DNA of 24,388 nt from positions 1 through 24,388 of the forward strand of contig JAABSN010000034.1 in NCBI GenBank assembly GCA_011390385.1, written 5' to 3'. This document shows positions 14,869 through 23,569 of the stretch, one piece after another. Position 1 is the first letter of the stretch; each line of letters starts with the position of its first letter. Below the pieces are notes generated by a model. That model was not told the DNA's origin. It worked only from the letters and a program-made list of their open reading frames with translations, and searched no databases. The position numbers and the translations under genes were made by a program. This stretch comes from Thioalkalivibrio nitratireducens. GTDB taxonomy: Bacteria; Pseudomonadota; Gammaproteobacteria; Ectothiorhodospirales; Ectothiorhodospiraceae.

Positions 14869-15050
14869 AGCATTCCGATTCGCATGGACATCGGCGCGCA
14901 TCATGGCACCCCGGTAGAGCGGTCTGGTAGCGGACCCACTCACGTTTGCCGCCTTCGCGTCACGTAGCCATATCGCCAACCGTGCGTTGCCGGCAGACGC
15001 GGGCGACCGCTCGTGGTTCAGGCTGCGTGTCGTTGGGAAGGGGCTATCCT

Positions 15051-15078
15051 TTGACAAGGAGCCCGGACCCGGTAGAAT
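15051..15078 (+). promoter_or_regulatory. Sigma-70 promoter of tRNA-Val
   Basis: TTGACA (15051-15056) and TAGAAT (15073-15078) are separated by 16 bases, 18 bases before the mature tRNA. The GC-rich stretch right after the -10 (ACGCGCC) resembles the discriminator of stringently controlled stable-RNA promoters. Confidence 0.8.
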
Positions 15079-15096
15079 ACGCGCCTCGAAGACGAC

Positions 15097-15173
15097 AGGC
15101 GCGTAGCTCAGCTGGTTAGAGCACCACCTTGACATGGTGGGGGTCGTTGGTTCGAGTCCAATCGCGCCTACCA
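15097..15173 (+). tRNA. tRNA-Val (anticodon GAC)
   Basis: The 77-nt cloverleaf has acceptor stem AGGCGCG/CGCGCCT, D-arm TAGCTCAGCTGGTTAGAGC, anticodon stem CCACC/GGTGG with GAC at 15131-15133, the T-arm GGTTCGAGTCC, and an encoded CCA end (15171-15173). From the D-arm to the T-loop it is almost identical to E. coli tRNA-Val(GAC). It stands alone, with its own promoter and terminator. No integrase or duplicated 3' end was seen, so there is no sign that it serves as an attachment site here. Confidence 0.97.
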
Positions 15174-15190
15174 CGAATTCCCTTTCACCG

Positions 15191-15229
15191 CGGCCACTGG
15201 GTTTCTGCCCCGTGGCCGTTTGCGTTTCT
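15191..15229 (+). terminator. Terminator after tRNA-Val
   Basis: CGGCCAC (15191-15197) pairs with GTGGCCG (15212-15218), with an inner GGG/CCC extension, followed by TTTGCGTTTCT. The T-tract is interrupted, but the position 18 bases after the tRNA fits. Confidence 0.65.
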
Positions 15230-15390
15230 GGCCGGCGTCGTTCGAGCGAAGCGCTGGCTCCGGGTTCGGATTCCCTCCATGAATACACCTTGCCGCACGT
15301 TCGGCAAACCCCGTCCGCAACCATCTGTGTTGGTCTATCATTATATGTTTATGCATGTTGAACTCAGACCTTTGGTGCAAGGAGTGAATA

Positions 15391-16479
15391 ATGTCGAAAA
15401 CCGATGAAGAGAAAGACGGGTCAGTGGGCGACAAGGAACTGACAGACGACAGTGTGGAGACGTACACCGTCGTTCAGCAGAGTTCCGAGGCCCAGGATGC
15501 GCAGTTCAGCGCGGCCGAGGATATTCTGGAGCATTCGGATCCGAAGCCGGCCGATTACGACGCCGCGCTGAAGACGCTCGAGGCCATCCTGGAAGGCGCG
15601 TCGCCGGACGACGCTGCGGCTCTCAAGTCGGCTCTGATGCGCTGGCAGAAGTTCGAGACCCGGTTGCCGGTCAGTCCCGATGACGAACTGGTCGAAGACT
15701 GGCGCAGTGCCGTCTATCCATACAAGAATCGCCTGTCACGCAAGAGCTACGAGCGCCAGAAATATCACCTGCAGGTCGAGTTGTTGAAACTGCAGGCCTG
15801 GGTCCGGGAAACCGGGCAGCGGGTGGTGATCCTGTTCGAAGGCCGTGACGCGGCCGGCAAGGGCGGCACGATCAAGCGTTTCATGGAACACCTGAACCCT
15901 CGCGGCGCCCGCGTGGTGGCACTGGAGAAACCCACCACCGAGGAACTGGGGCAGTGGTATTTCCAGCGCTACATGAAGCACCTCCCGACTTCCGGTGAGA
16001 TCGTTCTGTTCGACCGCTCCTGGTACAACCGAGCGGGGGTGGAACGGGTGATGGGGTTCTGCAGCGACGAGGAATACGCGACCTTCATGCATCAGGCGCC
16101 GGAGATGGAACGCCATCTGGTGAATAGCGGAATCCATCTGATCAAGCTGTGGTTCTCCGTGAGCCAGAACGAACAGCGGCGCCGGTTCAAGGAGCGCAAA
16201 CTGCACCCGCTGAAGCAATGGAAACTGAGCCCGATCGACCTGGCATCGCTCGATAAGTGGGACGAGTACACCACGGCCAAGGAAGCGATGTTCTTCCATA
16301 CCGACCATTCGGAGTGCCCGTGGATCGTGGTCAAATCCGACTGCAAGAAACGCGCGCGACTCAATGCGATGCGATATGTTCTCAACTCGATGGATTACAC
16401 GGGAAAGGACATGAAAAACGTGGGTCAGACCGATCCGCTGATCGTGGGACGGGCCAGTTTTACGGGTAACATGGGATAA
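15391..16479 (+). CDS. ppk2: Polyphosphate kinase 2 (PPK2 family)
   Basis: The protein has 362 residues. The PPK2 core spans about 103-345: SYERQKYHLQVELLKLQAWV, Walker A GRDAAGKGG (151-159), PTTEELGQWYFQRYMKHLP, Walker B and lid VLFDRSWYNRAGVERVMGFC (205-224), then KLWFSVSQNEQRRRF and KLSPIDLASLDKWDEYT. It transfers phosphate between polyphosphate and nucleoside di- or triphosphates in the cytosol; family knowledge favours polyP-driven NTP formation. The first 100 residues or so are an acidic, low-complexity extension not needed for the core. AAGGAG seven bases before the ATG fixes the start. An AT-rich pocket about 45-60 bases upstream (TATCATTATATG) may hold the promoter. It appears monocistronic. 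Confidence 0.95.
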   Translation: MSKTDEEKDGSVGDKELTDDSVETYTVVQQSSEAQDAQFSAAEDILEHSDPKPADYDAALKTLEAILEGASPDDAAALKSALMRWQKFETRLPVSPDDELVEDWRSAVYPYKNRLSRKSYERQKYHLQVELLKLQAWVRETGQRVVILFEGRDAAGKGGTIKRFMEHLNPRGARVVALEKPTTEELGQWYFQRYMKHLPTSGEIVLFDRSWYNRAGVERVMGFCSDEEYATFMHQAPEMERHLVNSGIHLIKLWFSVSQNEQRRRFKERKLHPLKQWKLSPIDLASLDKWDEYTTAKEAMFFHTDHSECPWIVVKSDCKKRARLNAMRYVLNSMDYTGKDMKNVGQTDPLIVGRASFTGNMG

Positions 16480-16493
16480 CCTTGACCGACGGC

Positions 16494-16536
16494 GTTCAGC
16501 CCCGATCATGCACGTCGACCGGGCAGAGGGCTGAAC
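16494..16536 (+). other. Inverted repeat just after ppk2
   Basis: GTTCAGCCC (16494-16502) and GGGCTGAAC (16528-16536) form a perfect 9-bp inverted repeat with a 25-base loop, 15 bases after the ppk2 stop. No T-tract follows. It probably forms a 3' hairpin that stabilises or helps end the ppk2 message. Confidence 0.45.
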
Positions 16537-16582
16537 TCCAACGACTCCTGTCGTGTGTGCAAGCATCAATCCGAACGAATAT

Positions 16583-16691
16583 CGCAGGGTGACAATCAGC
16601 GCAGCGAATTGCACCGTTCGAGATGCGTGGGCCAGGAGCCAGGGCCGGCGTGTGCCCGGTGCGGTTCGGCTTCGCCTCACGGTACCCTACG
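16583..16691 (+). repeat. Palindromic interspersed repeat (MITE/REP-like), copy 2
   Basis: This 109-bp element has the same orientation and layout as the copy at 13768. The ends are imperfect: CGCAGGGTGAC (16583-16593) against GGTACCCTACG (16681-16691). The stretch from ATCAGCGCAGCG to GCACCGTTCGA is identical between copies, as are the shared GGGCCGGCGTG and GTGCGGTTCGGCT segments; the middle differs in length. It fills much of the 290-base gap before the MFS gene, whose promoter may lie just past it (TATAAG at 16742). Confidence 0.8.
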
Positions 16692-16769
16692 CAGGTTCTT
16701 TCGCTATAACTGTATCCTCGGACGCATGGCATCCCAAATGATATAAGTGGGAGTGAGTTCCCGCACTCG

Positions 16770-18134
16770 ATGATGGACATCGAGGCTGCCAGTCCCCGCT
16801 TTTCGCAGGAGTTGACGATTACGACAGCCAGGTCGGTAAAGAAGCGTGAGGTGTTTGGCTGGGCGATGTTCGACTTCGCCAACCAGGCCTATACCCTGCT
16901 GATCATCACTGTCATCTTTGGGGACCTGTTCACCCGGGTGATCGTGGGCGATGGCCCTGATTACCGTTTGGGTAACCTGTTGTGGAGCGTTGCCCTGGCC
17001 GTCAGTTACCTGCTGGCCCTGATTGCCGCACCCATTGCCGGGTCGATCATGGACGCGACGCGTTCAAGGAAACGCTTCCTGACGGTTTCCTGGATACTGA
17101 CGATTCTGACCACCTCGGCACTCTACTGGGTCGAGCCGGGGCTGATCGTGCTTGGAATGGTCCTGATCGTGATTTCGAACTTCGGTTACGCGATGGGCGA
17201 ATCCTTCATCGCCAGTTTCCTGCCGGATCTTGGGCCGCCCGAGCGCCTCGGATGGATCTCGGGTCTGGGCTGGGCATTGGGCTACGTCGGCGGATTGGTG
17301 GCCACCGCCTTCGCGCTGGGCCTGCTGGGAGAGGTATCGGCCGAAAATTTCGAGCGCATTCGCTGGGTCGGCCCGTTTGCCGCCGTGTTTTTTCTCGTTG
17401 CGGCAGCGCCGACATTCCTGTTTCTGCGCGAGCGCGGCCCGCGCCGGAACGTGGCGGGCCGGTTGCAACTGACCATGGGTTTCCGACGGGTCGCGAAAAG
17501 CCTGCGTACGCTGCGCGAACGGCCCGAACTCAGGGATCTTTTCATTTCGATTTTCTTCGTGATGGCGGGGATCTATATCGTCATCTCGTTCACCTTCATC
17601 TATGGTTCGCAGGTGATTCAGTGGGACGAGTCGACCCGGGTTGCGATGTTCATCGTGACGCAGATCACGGCGGCTGCTGGTGCACTCGGTTTCGGATGGC
17701 TGCAGGACCGGATGGGACCGGTGCCGGTCTACCGGTTCACACTGCTGTTCTGGACGGTTGCGGTGTTGGGAATCTTCCTGACCCCCTGGTTGGCGGAACG
17801 TCTGACCGGGATCCTGGGGCGTCCGGTGGAAGCGCAACAGATATTCCTGTTCGTCGGCGCGCTGGCGGGCCTCTGCCTTGGTGCCGCGCAGTCCGCCGGC
17901 CGGGCGCTGGTCGCGATGATGGTTCCGAAGGCCGAGGCAGGGCGCTGGTTCGGATTCTGGGGCCTCTCGGGCCGCGCGGCTGCCATCTTCGGCTTGCTGG
18001 GTATCGGCCTGTTGCAGCTCTGGCTGGGCCTCGCCAATGCGATTCTGTTCTGCCTGTTATTGTTTCTGGCAGCCTTTGTTGCCACCTTGCGGGTGCGTCT
18101 CCCGGTCCACGACGGGCCCCGAATCACGCCTTGA
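16770..18134 (+). CDS. MFS transporter, Atg22/UMF1-like family
   Basis: The protein has 454 residues with about twelve hydrophobic segments. The first membrane region begins GWAMFDFANQAYTLLI (30-45), which is diagnostic for the UMF1/Atg22-like branch of the major facilitator superfamily. The MFS loop DATRSRKRFL follows TM2, and a second-half equivalent is WLQDRMGPVPVYR. Atg22 exports amino acids from the yeast vacuole; bacterial members have no settled substrate. A cytosolic lead of about 25 residues precedes TM1. The ATG at 16770 is followed directly by another at 16773, and neither has a good Shine-Dalgarno. The gene is flanked by non-coding gaps and is probably transcribed alone. Confidence 0.9.
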   Translation: MMDIEAASPRFSQELTITTARSVKKREVFGWAMFDFANQAYTLLIITVIFGDLFTRVIVGDGPDYRLGNLLWSVALAVSYLLALIAAPIAGSIMDATRSRKRFLTVSWILTILTTSALYWVEPGLIVLGMVLIVISNFGYAMGESFIASFLPDLGPPERLGWISGLGWALGYVGGLVATAFALGLLGEVSAENFERIRWVGPFAAVFFLVAAAPTFLFLRERGPRRNVAGRLQLTMGFRRVAKSLRTLRERPELRDLFISIFFVMAGIYIVISFTFIYGSQVIQWDESTRVAMFIVTQITAAAGALGFGWLQDRMGPVPVYRFTLLFWTVAVLGIFLTPWLAERLTGILGRPVEAQQIFLFVGALAGLCLGAAQSAGRALVAMMVPKAEAGRWFGFWGLSGRAAAIFGLLGIGLLQLWLGLANAILFCLLLFLAAFVATLRVRLPVHDGPRITP

Positions 18135-18373
18135 TCGGCTATGCTTGAACTGGTTGAACTTGGCGCGAGCATCCATGCAGTAGGGTGCTGTGGGGCAAAC
18201 AGCGTCGACGGTTATCCGCGTCACCATGGGTTCCCAAGCCTGATGGCGTGGTTCGCTGCGTTCCCTGACACCCTGCGTCTTCATTCAATCGAGCTGGTGC
18301 GCAACGCCATCACAGGGAATCCGTGTACCGTTTCCGTTCAAAGCCCGGGCACGTCCGGGACCGAGGTTTCACG

Positions 18374-21300
18374 ATGTGGTTGCCAAGGATTTTCCTGCTG
18401 TGCCTGGTGAGTCTGCTGTGCAGTGCGCAGGCGCTGGCGAATCTTCCCGGGGAGGTGACCGCAGCCGCGGAGCGCTACCGATCGGTATTGCTTGAGTCGG
18501 GGACACCCCGGATCGTACCCTCCGAGCGCGAGCGGTTGCTGGAAGCAGCCGGTGTCGTGTCGCGGCTGGGACAATGCCGGCAGGCACTGGAACTGCGCAG
18601 GCTGGTCCTGCCCCTGCCTGCTTCCGGGTACGCCGACTGGCTGGCCCAGACCGAGGACGCGCTCTGTGCGCGCGATTGGTCCGAGGCCGTGGGGGCAGCG
18701 CATCAGGCATACGTTGAGGCGGATACGGATCGCCAACGTTTTCAGGCATTACAGCGCCTGGGACAGGCCGCCGACCAGGACTGGCGTTTCGGGAGTGCCG
18801 AGGTGCTGACCGTGTACGATCAGGCGCTTGTCTACGGCAGCGATGCCCGGCTGCTGGCAGAAGTGGCCAGGCTTCGCGAAGAGCAACGCGGTGCGCGCAG
18901 CCTCCGGTTGGAAAGGATCGAGGTCGAAAACACAGCCGACGAACCATCGCTCTGCCTGCAGTTCAATCACGAGATGGATTCTCCGCGAGCGCAGCGGTAT
19001 GAGGATTTCATTCGTGTCGAGCCGCGCTTTGCGCTGCGGTTCCGGCAGCGTGAGGCGCGCGAAATCTGCATCGATGGCGCCGAGTACGGTCGTGACTATC
19101 AGGTGGTGATTCTTGCCGGGCTGACCGACAGTGAAGGGCGTGAGCACCCATCGATTCGGCGCGAGCCGGTGCAGGTCAGCGATCGAACCCCAGCGCTGCG
19201 TTTCCAGAATCATCTTTATGTCCTGCCGAAGACGGGTGGCGGGGTACCCATCCACGCGATCAACACACCGCAGGCCGCTTTGACCCTGTACCGGATCGAC
19301 GAGCGGAATCTGGTGACTCCAGGCGTGCGCGAACTTTTCGGGACCGATCTCGGGTCGTGGGCCGAATCGCGGATCGAACAGGAACTGGGTGATCGGATCT
19401 GGAGTGGCGCGGCGGAACTCCCGGTCGAGCGCAATCGCGAGCAGCGAGTGGACCTGCCGCTTACCGACCTTTTGCCGGCCATGCGCGGCGTGTACGTTCT
19501 GACTGCCGAGGTGCCCGATCGCGAGGAGGAAGCCTGGAGCGACAACCGGCGCGCGACCCAATGGCTCGTGGTATCCGACCTCGGCCTCACCAGCTACCGC
19601 GGCAGCGATGGGCTGACCGTGGCCGTGCGCGGGCTCGGCGATGCCCGCCCACGCAGGGCCGTGCAACTGGAACTCTACGCACGCAACAACAGCCGCCTGG
19701 CTACGGTAGAGACGGACCGGCGCGGCATTGCACGGATTCCACCGGAGGCGCTGCAGGGTCAGGGAGGGCAGGAGCCCTTGCTGCTGTTTGCCGTGGACAC
19801 CGAAGGGGACTTCAATTTTCTCGATATCAGTCACAGCCCCTTTGATCTGAGCGACCGGGGCGTCAGCGGCCGGGCGCATCCGGGTCCACTGGATGCCTTT
19901 CTTTACACGGAGCGCGGTGTCTACCGGCCTGGCGAGGTCGTGCATGCGGGTCTCCTTCTGCGTGATGATCGTGGGCAAGCGGGTCCCGCGATTCCCCTTA
20001 CGCTGCGATTGCTGCGCCCTGATGGAACCCTGGCCTGGCAACACGTGGCGCGACCCGATGCCGCCGGAGGGCTTCACCAGCGTCTGTCACTGGCCGCCGA
20101 TGCCCGCACCGGTCGTTGGCAGTTAGCCGCCTTCGCGGACCCGGAGGCGGACCCGATCGGGCAGACCGCGTTTCAGGTTCAGGCGATATTGCCACCGCGC
20201 CTGGAGGCCCGTCTTTCAGGCCTGCCGGAAGGACCGTTCAAGGCCGGAGAGCCCATCGAAGTCCAGCTTCAGGCCGATTACCTGTTCGGTGCCCCGGCGT
20301 CCGGTCTGGAAGTCCGTTCGGAATTGAGCATTCGTGCCGATCCGAGTCCCTTTGGCGACTATCCGGGGTACCGGTTCGGCCCTCTGGATGCACCGAACGA
20401 CCGTGCGCTTGCGAGTCTTCCGGAAACGCGAACCAACGAGTCGGGTCAGGCCGTGATCGCACTCATGATCGAACCCCGGCCCGATCAGACTTCGCCGTTG
20501 ATCGCGGAACTGCGCAGCGAGGTACTCGACGTCGACGGCCGAGTGGTGACGGCCGTTGCGTCACGGACCGTCGATCAGGCGAGTTCGTACCTCGGAGTTC
20601 GTGTGATGGGCGAAGCGGGTTCTGAAGGTCATCCGGTACTCAATGAAGGGTCCGAGGCCCGCTTCGACATTGTCATGCTCGATGCCCACGGTATGGCGCT
20701 GGCGGCCGACGAGCTCGAGTATCAGCTGATCGAAGAGCAGATCCGGTACCAGTGGTATCGACAGTATGGTCAGTGGGAATACCGGCGCGAGGTGCGTCAG
20801 TATCCGCGCAAGGAAGGAACCTTCACCGTTACGGCGGGGGAACCGGCAAGATTGGCGTTTTCCCTGGATCGCGGGCGCTATCGCCTCGATGTGCGGGACC
20901 CACGTTCCGATGCGGTGGGCAGCGGCAGGGTACAGTTGGGCTGGGGTGGAACGCCGGCCCCGGATGATCCACCGGACCGGCTTCTGGTGTCCCATGATCG
21001 TGCTGCCTACCTGCCGGGTTCCGAGGCCGTGATTTCCGTGGAAGGAACCTTCGACGGGCCGGGACAGGTGGTGATCGCCAGCGACCGCGTGCTGGATGTA
21101 CTGCCACTGACGCTGCGCGACGGGCGCGGGCAGGTGCGAATTGACATGACGGCGGAGTGGGGTGCAGGCGTGTATGCGCTGGTCACTGCATTTCGTCCTG
21201 ATGACGCCGTTTCGGGGCTGGGACCGCGCCGCGCAATCGGCGTGGCCTGGTTGGGCATGGACCCGGCACCGCACTCATTGCCACTCTCGCTGGAAGTGCC

Positions 21301-23569
21301 GGAACGGATGCGTCCGGAGCAGACCATGGAAATCGAGGTGCGGATCCCGGACCCTATCGAGGGCGAGGCCGTTTATCTGACCCTGTCAGCGGTCGACGAG
21401 GGGTTGCTGCAGTTGACCGCACATCCGCCGCCAGAGCCACTTGCTCATTTCTTTGGGCAGCGGCGACTGGGATTGGATGTCCGTGACCTGTATGGGCGGT
21501 TGCTCGACGGACGCCGCGGACAGCCGGGCCGGATCGGCAGCGGGGCGGGGGCGCCCGGGCAGGATGGCCTGCTGCAGCCTCCGGTCGAGATCGTCTCGCT
21601 GTTCTCGGGTGTCGTTGCGCTCGATGCGCAGGGGCGGGCCCGGATCCCGTTCGAGCTCCCGGTGTTCGAGGGGCGCCTGCGGCTTGACGCGGTGGCCTGG
21701 TCCGACCAGCGTCTCGGCGATGCGACGGCGAGCGTGACGGTACGCGACCCGGTTGTGCTGCAGCCATCGCTGCCGCGATTCCTGGGCACCGGGGACCAGA
21801 CCGAGGCGACCGTGACGCTGTTCAATGCCGAAGGCCCACCAGGGGACTACCGCCTGACGGCACGCACGGGGGGTGCCCTTGAAGCCCGGGAAGCATTCCA
21901 CGACGTCTCGTTCGCTCCCGGTGAGCGCCGGGTTGTGCGCTTGCCACTGCGGGCAATGGAAGCAGGCATCGGCCACCTGGAACTGGAACTCGAAGGACCC
22001 GGTGGCCTTGTCGTGCGGCGCCAGCCCGATCTGCTGGTCCAACCGGCCTTCGCGCGCGAACAACGGCGCCAGGGCGGGCGGGTCAGCGACGGCGACACGA
22101 CCATGCTCGGCGGTGATCTTCTTGCGCAGCTCATTCCGGATACCATCTCGGCACAACTGAGTCTGGATACGCGGCCGCAGTGGGACGTTGCGGGCCTGAT
22201 CCGCCAACTGGATCTGTTCCCCTACGGTTGTCTGGAGCAGGTCGCCAGCCGGGCGTTCCCGTTGTTGACGCTGCCGGCTCTGAGCCAGACAACCGGTGGT
22301 AGCGAACCCGAACCGCAGCGTGTGCTCGATGCGGTGGCACAGATCCTCGAAAAGCAGCGCGATAACGGATCGTTTACCTTGTGGGGCGGACCCGGAGAAG
22401 CGGATGAATGGGTATCGGTTTATGCGCTCGAGTTTCTCGGCGAGGCGCGCAGGCAGGGTGTCCACGTACCCGATTTCGCCTGGGAGCGGGGGCAGCGTTG
22501 GCTGCGGACCCTGGTCGAGTATCCGGAGACTCGCGACCCGGGACGCATGGCAGTACAGAGCTATGCGTTGTATGTGCTCGCCCGTAATGGTACCGGGCGC
22601 GTGGAGACGGCGCGTTATCTGCTTGAGATGGTGGGCGAACGGCTGCCCGGCGGACTCGCGGCCGCTCAGCTCGGTGCAGCACTGGCCATTGCAGGTGATG
22701 CGGTTCGAGCCGAGCGCGCTTTCGCATTGGCACAGCGGCTCGAACGTGGACAGAATCTCGGCGACTACGGCTCCGTGCTGCGCGACCAGGCGGAAATTCT
22801 CCGTCTGGCAGCAATGCACGCCCCGACCGCAATCGATCTCGATGCCGCGGTGACCGAGTTGTCTGGACGTTTTGCCGGCGAGCGTTGGCTGTCGACACAG
22901 GAGCAGGCTGCGCTGGTGCGGGCGGCGGCGGTGCTGACTGGAGACAGCCGTGCGCTCGATCTGCGCTTGGGTGAGTCTGCCATTCGCAGCGCACAGGGAC
23001 CGCTGGTGACCGAACCCGATGTCGGCGCCTTGCGCGAAGGCCTGCGCTTGCGCAACGACTCTGGCGAAGCCCTCTGGTTTGCGTTGCTGGTCGACGGACA
23101 TCCGGAAACGGCGCCGGCACCGTTGGAACAGGGACTGGGCATCCGGCGCGAAATCTTCACCCTGGCCGGTGAGCCGGTGGAACGCGACACGGTCGAACAG
23201 GGTGCGGTGCTGGTGGTGGTTCTCGAAGGTCAGGCGCTGGCGCCGGACGTACGGCACCAGTTGCTGATCGAGGATCCGCTGCCGGCGGGCCTGGAAGCCG
23301 AGTCGCCCGGTCTCGAAGGCAGCCGGGTTCTGGATGGCCTGGAGTGGCTCGGCGAACGCAGTCCGGTGCGCTACACCGATGCGCTGGACAATCGCTTCGT
23401 CGCCGCACTGGACATCGAGCCCCCCGTGCGGGAATTCCGTGTGGCATACACGGTCCGTGCGGTCAGTCCGGGGGCGTACCGCTGGGGTCCGGTTGTGATC
23501 GAGGACATGTACAAGCCACGTTTCCGCGCTCGCGGTGAGAGCGGATGGCTGCACGTGCGCAGTCCCTGA
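18374..23569 (+). CDS. Bacterial alpha-2-macroglobulin family protein with intact thioester
   Basis: The protein has 1731 residues, near the size of E. coli YfhM. A signal peptide (about 1-22, ending ALA/N) exports it. An MG-domain array follows, with the family YRPGE motif (about 517-521), the LSAVDEGLL segment (about 1004-1012) and the A2M-type block after it. The thioester motif CLEQ is intact (C1286-Q1289, within FPYGCLEQ), followed by the helical thioester domain and a C-terminal receptor-like domain ending YKPRFRARGESGWLHV. It would trap foreign proteases in the periplasm. The usual lipobox is absent, so unlike the E. coli lipoprotein it may be soluble. I chose the ATG at 18374 for the signal peptide and GAGG seven bases upstream; a GTG at 18323 is open but would bury the signal. 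It overlaps pbpC by 25 bases, the known A2M-PBP1C pairing. Confidence 0.95.
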   Translation: MWLPRIFLLCLVSLLCSAQALANLPGEVTAAAERYRSVLLESGTPRIVPSERERLLEAAGVVSRLGQCRQALELRRLVLPLPASGYADWLAQTEDALCARDWSEAVGAAHQAYVEADTDRQRFQALQRLGQAADQDWRFGSAEVLTVYDQALVYGSDARLLAEVARLREEQRGARSLRLERIEVENTADEPSLCLQFNHEMDSPRAQRYEDFIRVEPRFALRFRQREAREICIDGAEYGRDYQVVILAGLTDSEGREHPSIRREPVQVSDRTPALRFQNHLYVLPKTGGGVPIHAINTPQAALTLYRIDERNLVTPGVRELFGTDLGSWAESRIEQELGDRIWSGAAELPVERNREQRVDLPLTDLLPAMRGVYVLTAEVPDREEEAWSDNRRATQWLVVSDLGLTSYRGSDGLTVAVRGLGDARPRRAVQLELYARNNSRLATVETDRRGIARIPPEALQGQGGQEPLLLFAVDTEGDFNFLDISHSPFDLSDRGVSGRAHPGPLDAFLYTERGVYRPGEVVHAGLLLRDDRGQAGPAIPLTLRLLRPDGTLAWQHVARPDAAGGLHQRLSLAADARTGRWQLAAFADPEADPIGQTAFQVQAILPPRLEARLSGLPEGPFKAGEPIEVQLQADYLFGAPASGLEVRSELSIRADPSPFGDYPGYRFGPLDAPNDRALASLPETRTNESGQAVIALMIEPRPDQTSPLIAELRSEVLDVDGRVVTAVASRTVDQASSYLGVRVMGEAGSEGHPVLNEGSEARFDIVMLDAHGMALAADELEYQLIEEQIRYQWYRQYGQWEYRREVRQYPRKEGTFTVTAGEPARLAFSLDRGRYRLDVRDPRSDAVGSGRVQLGWGGTPAPDDPPDRLLVSHDRAAYLPGSEAVISVEGTFDGPGQVVIASDRVLDVLPLTLRDGRGQVRIDMTAEWGAGVYALVTAFRPDDAVSGLGPRRAIGVAWLGMDPAPHSLPLSLEVPERMRPEQTMEIEVRIPDPIEGEAVYLTLSAVDEGLLQLTAHPPPEPLAHFFGQRRLGLDVRDLYGRLLDGRRGQPGRIGSGAGAPGQDGLLQPPVEIVSLFSGVVALDAQGRARIPFELPVFEGRLRLDAVAWSDQRLGDATASVTVRDPVVLQPSLPRFLGTGDQTEATVTLFNAEGPPGDYRLTARTGGALEAREAFHDVSFAPGERRVVRLPLRAMEAGIGHLELELEGPGGLVVRRQPDLLVQPAFAREQRRQGGRVSDGDTTMLGGDLLAQLIPDTISAQLSLDTRPQWDVAGLIRQLDLFPYGCLEQVASRAFPLLTLPALSQTTGGSEPEPQRVLDAVAQILEKQRDNGSFTLWGGPGEADEWVSVYALEFLGEARRQGVHVPDFAWERGQRWLRTLVEYPETRDPGRMAVQSYALYVLARNGTGRVETARYLLEMVGERLPGGLAAAQLGAALAIAGDAVRAERAFALAQRLERGQNLGDYGSVLRDQAEILRLAAMHAPTAIDLDAAVTELSGRFAGERWLSTQEQAALVRAAAVLTGDSRALDLRLGESAIRSAQGPLVTEPDVGALREGLRLRNDSGEALWFALLVDGHPETAPAPLEQGLGIRREIFTLAGEPVERDTVEQGAVLVVVLEGQALAPDVRHQLLIEDPLPAGLEAESPGLEGSRVLDGLEWLGERSPVRYTDALDNRFVAALDIEPPVREFRVAYTVRAVSPGAYRWGPVVIEDMYKPRFRARGESGWLHVRSP

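Noticed and set aside
15097..15173. tRNA-Val as a mobile-element attachment site
   Set aside because: No integrase gene and no repeated tRNA 3' end are in the window.
18178..18277. Possible third, decayed copy of the palindromic repeat (TAGGGTG ... CACCCTG)
   Set aside because: Only AGGGTG (18182-18187) and CACCCT (18269-18274) match. The conserved core of the other two copies is absent, so chance cannot be excluded.
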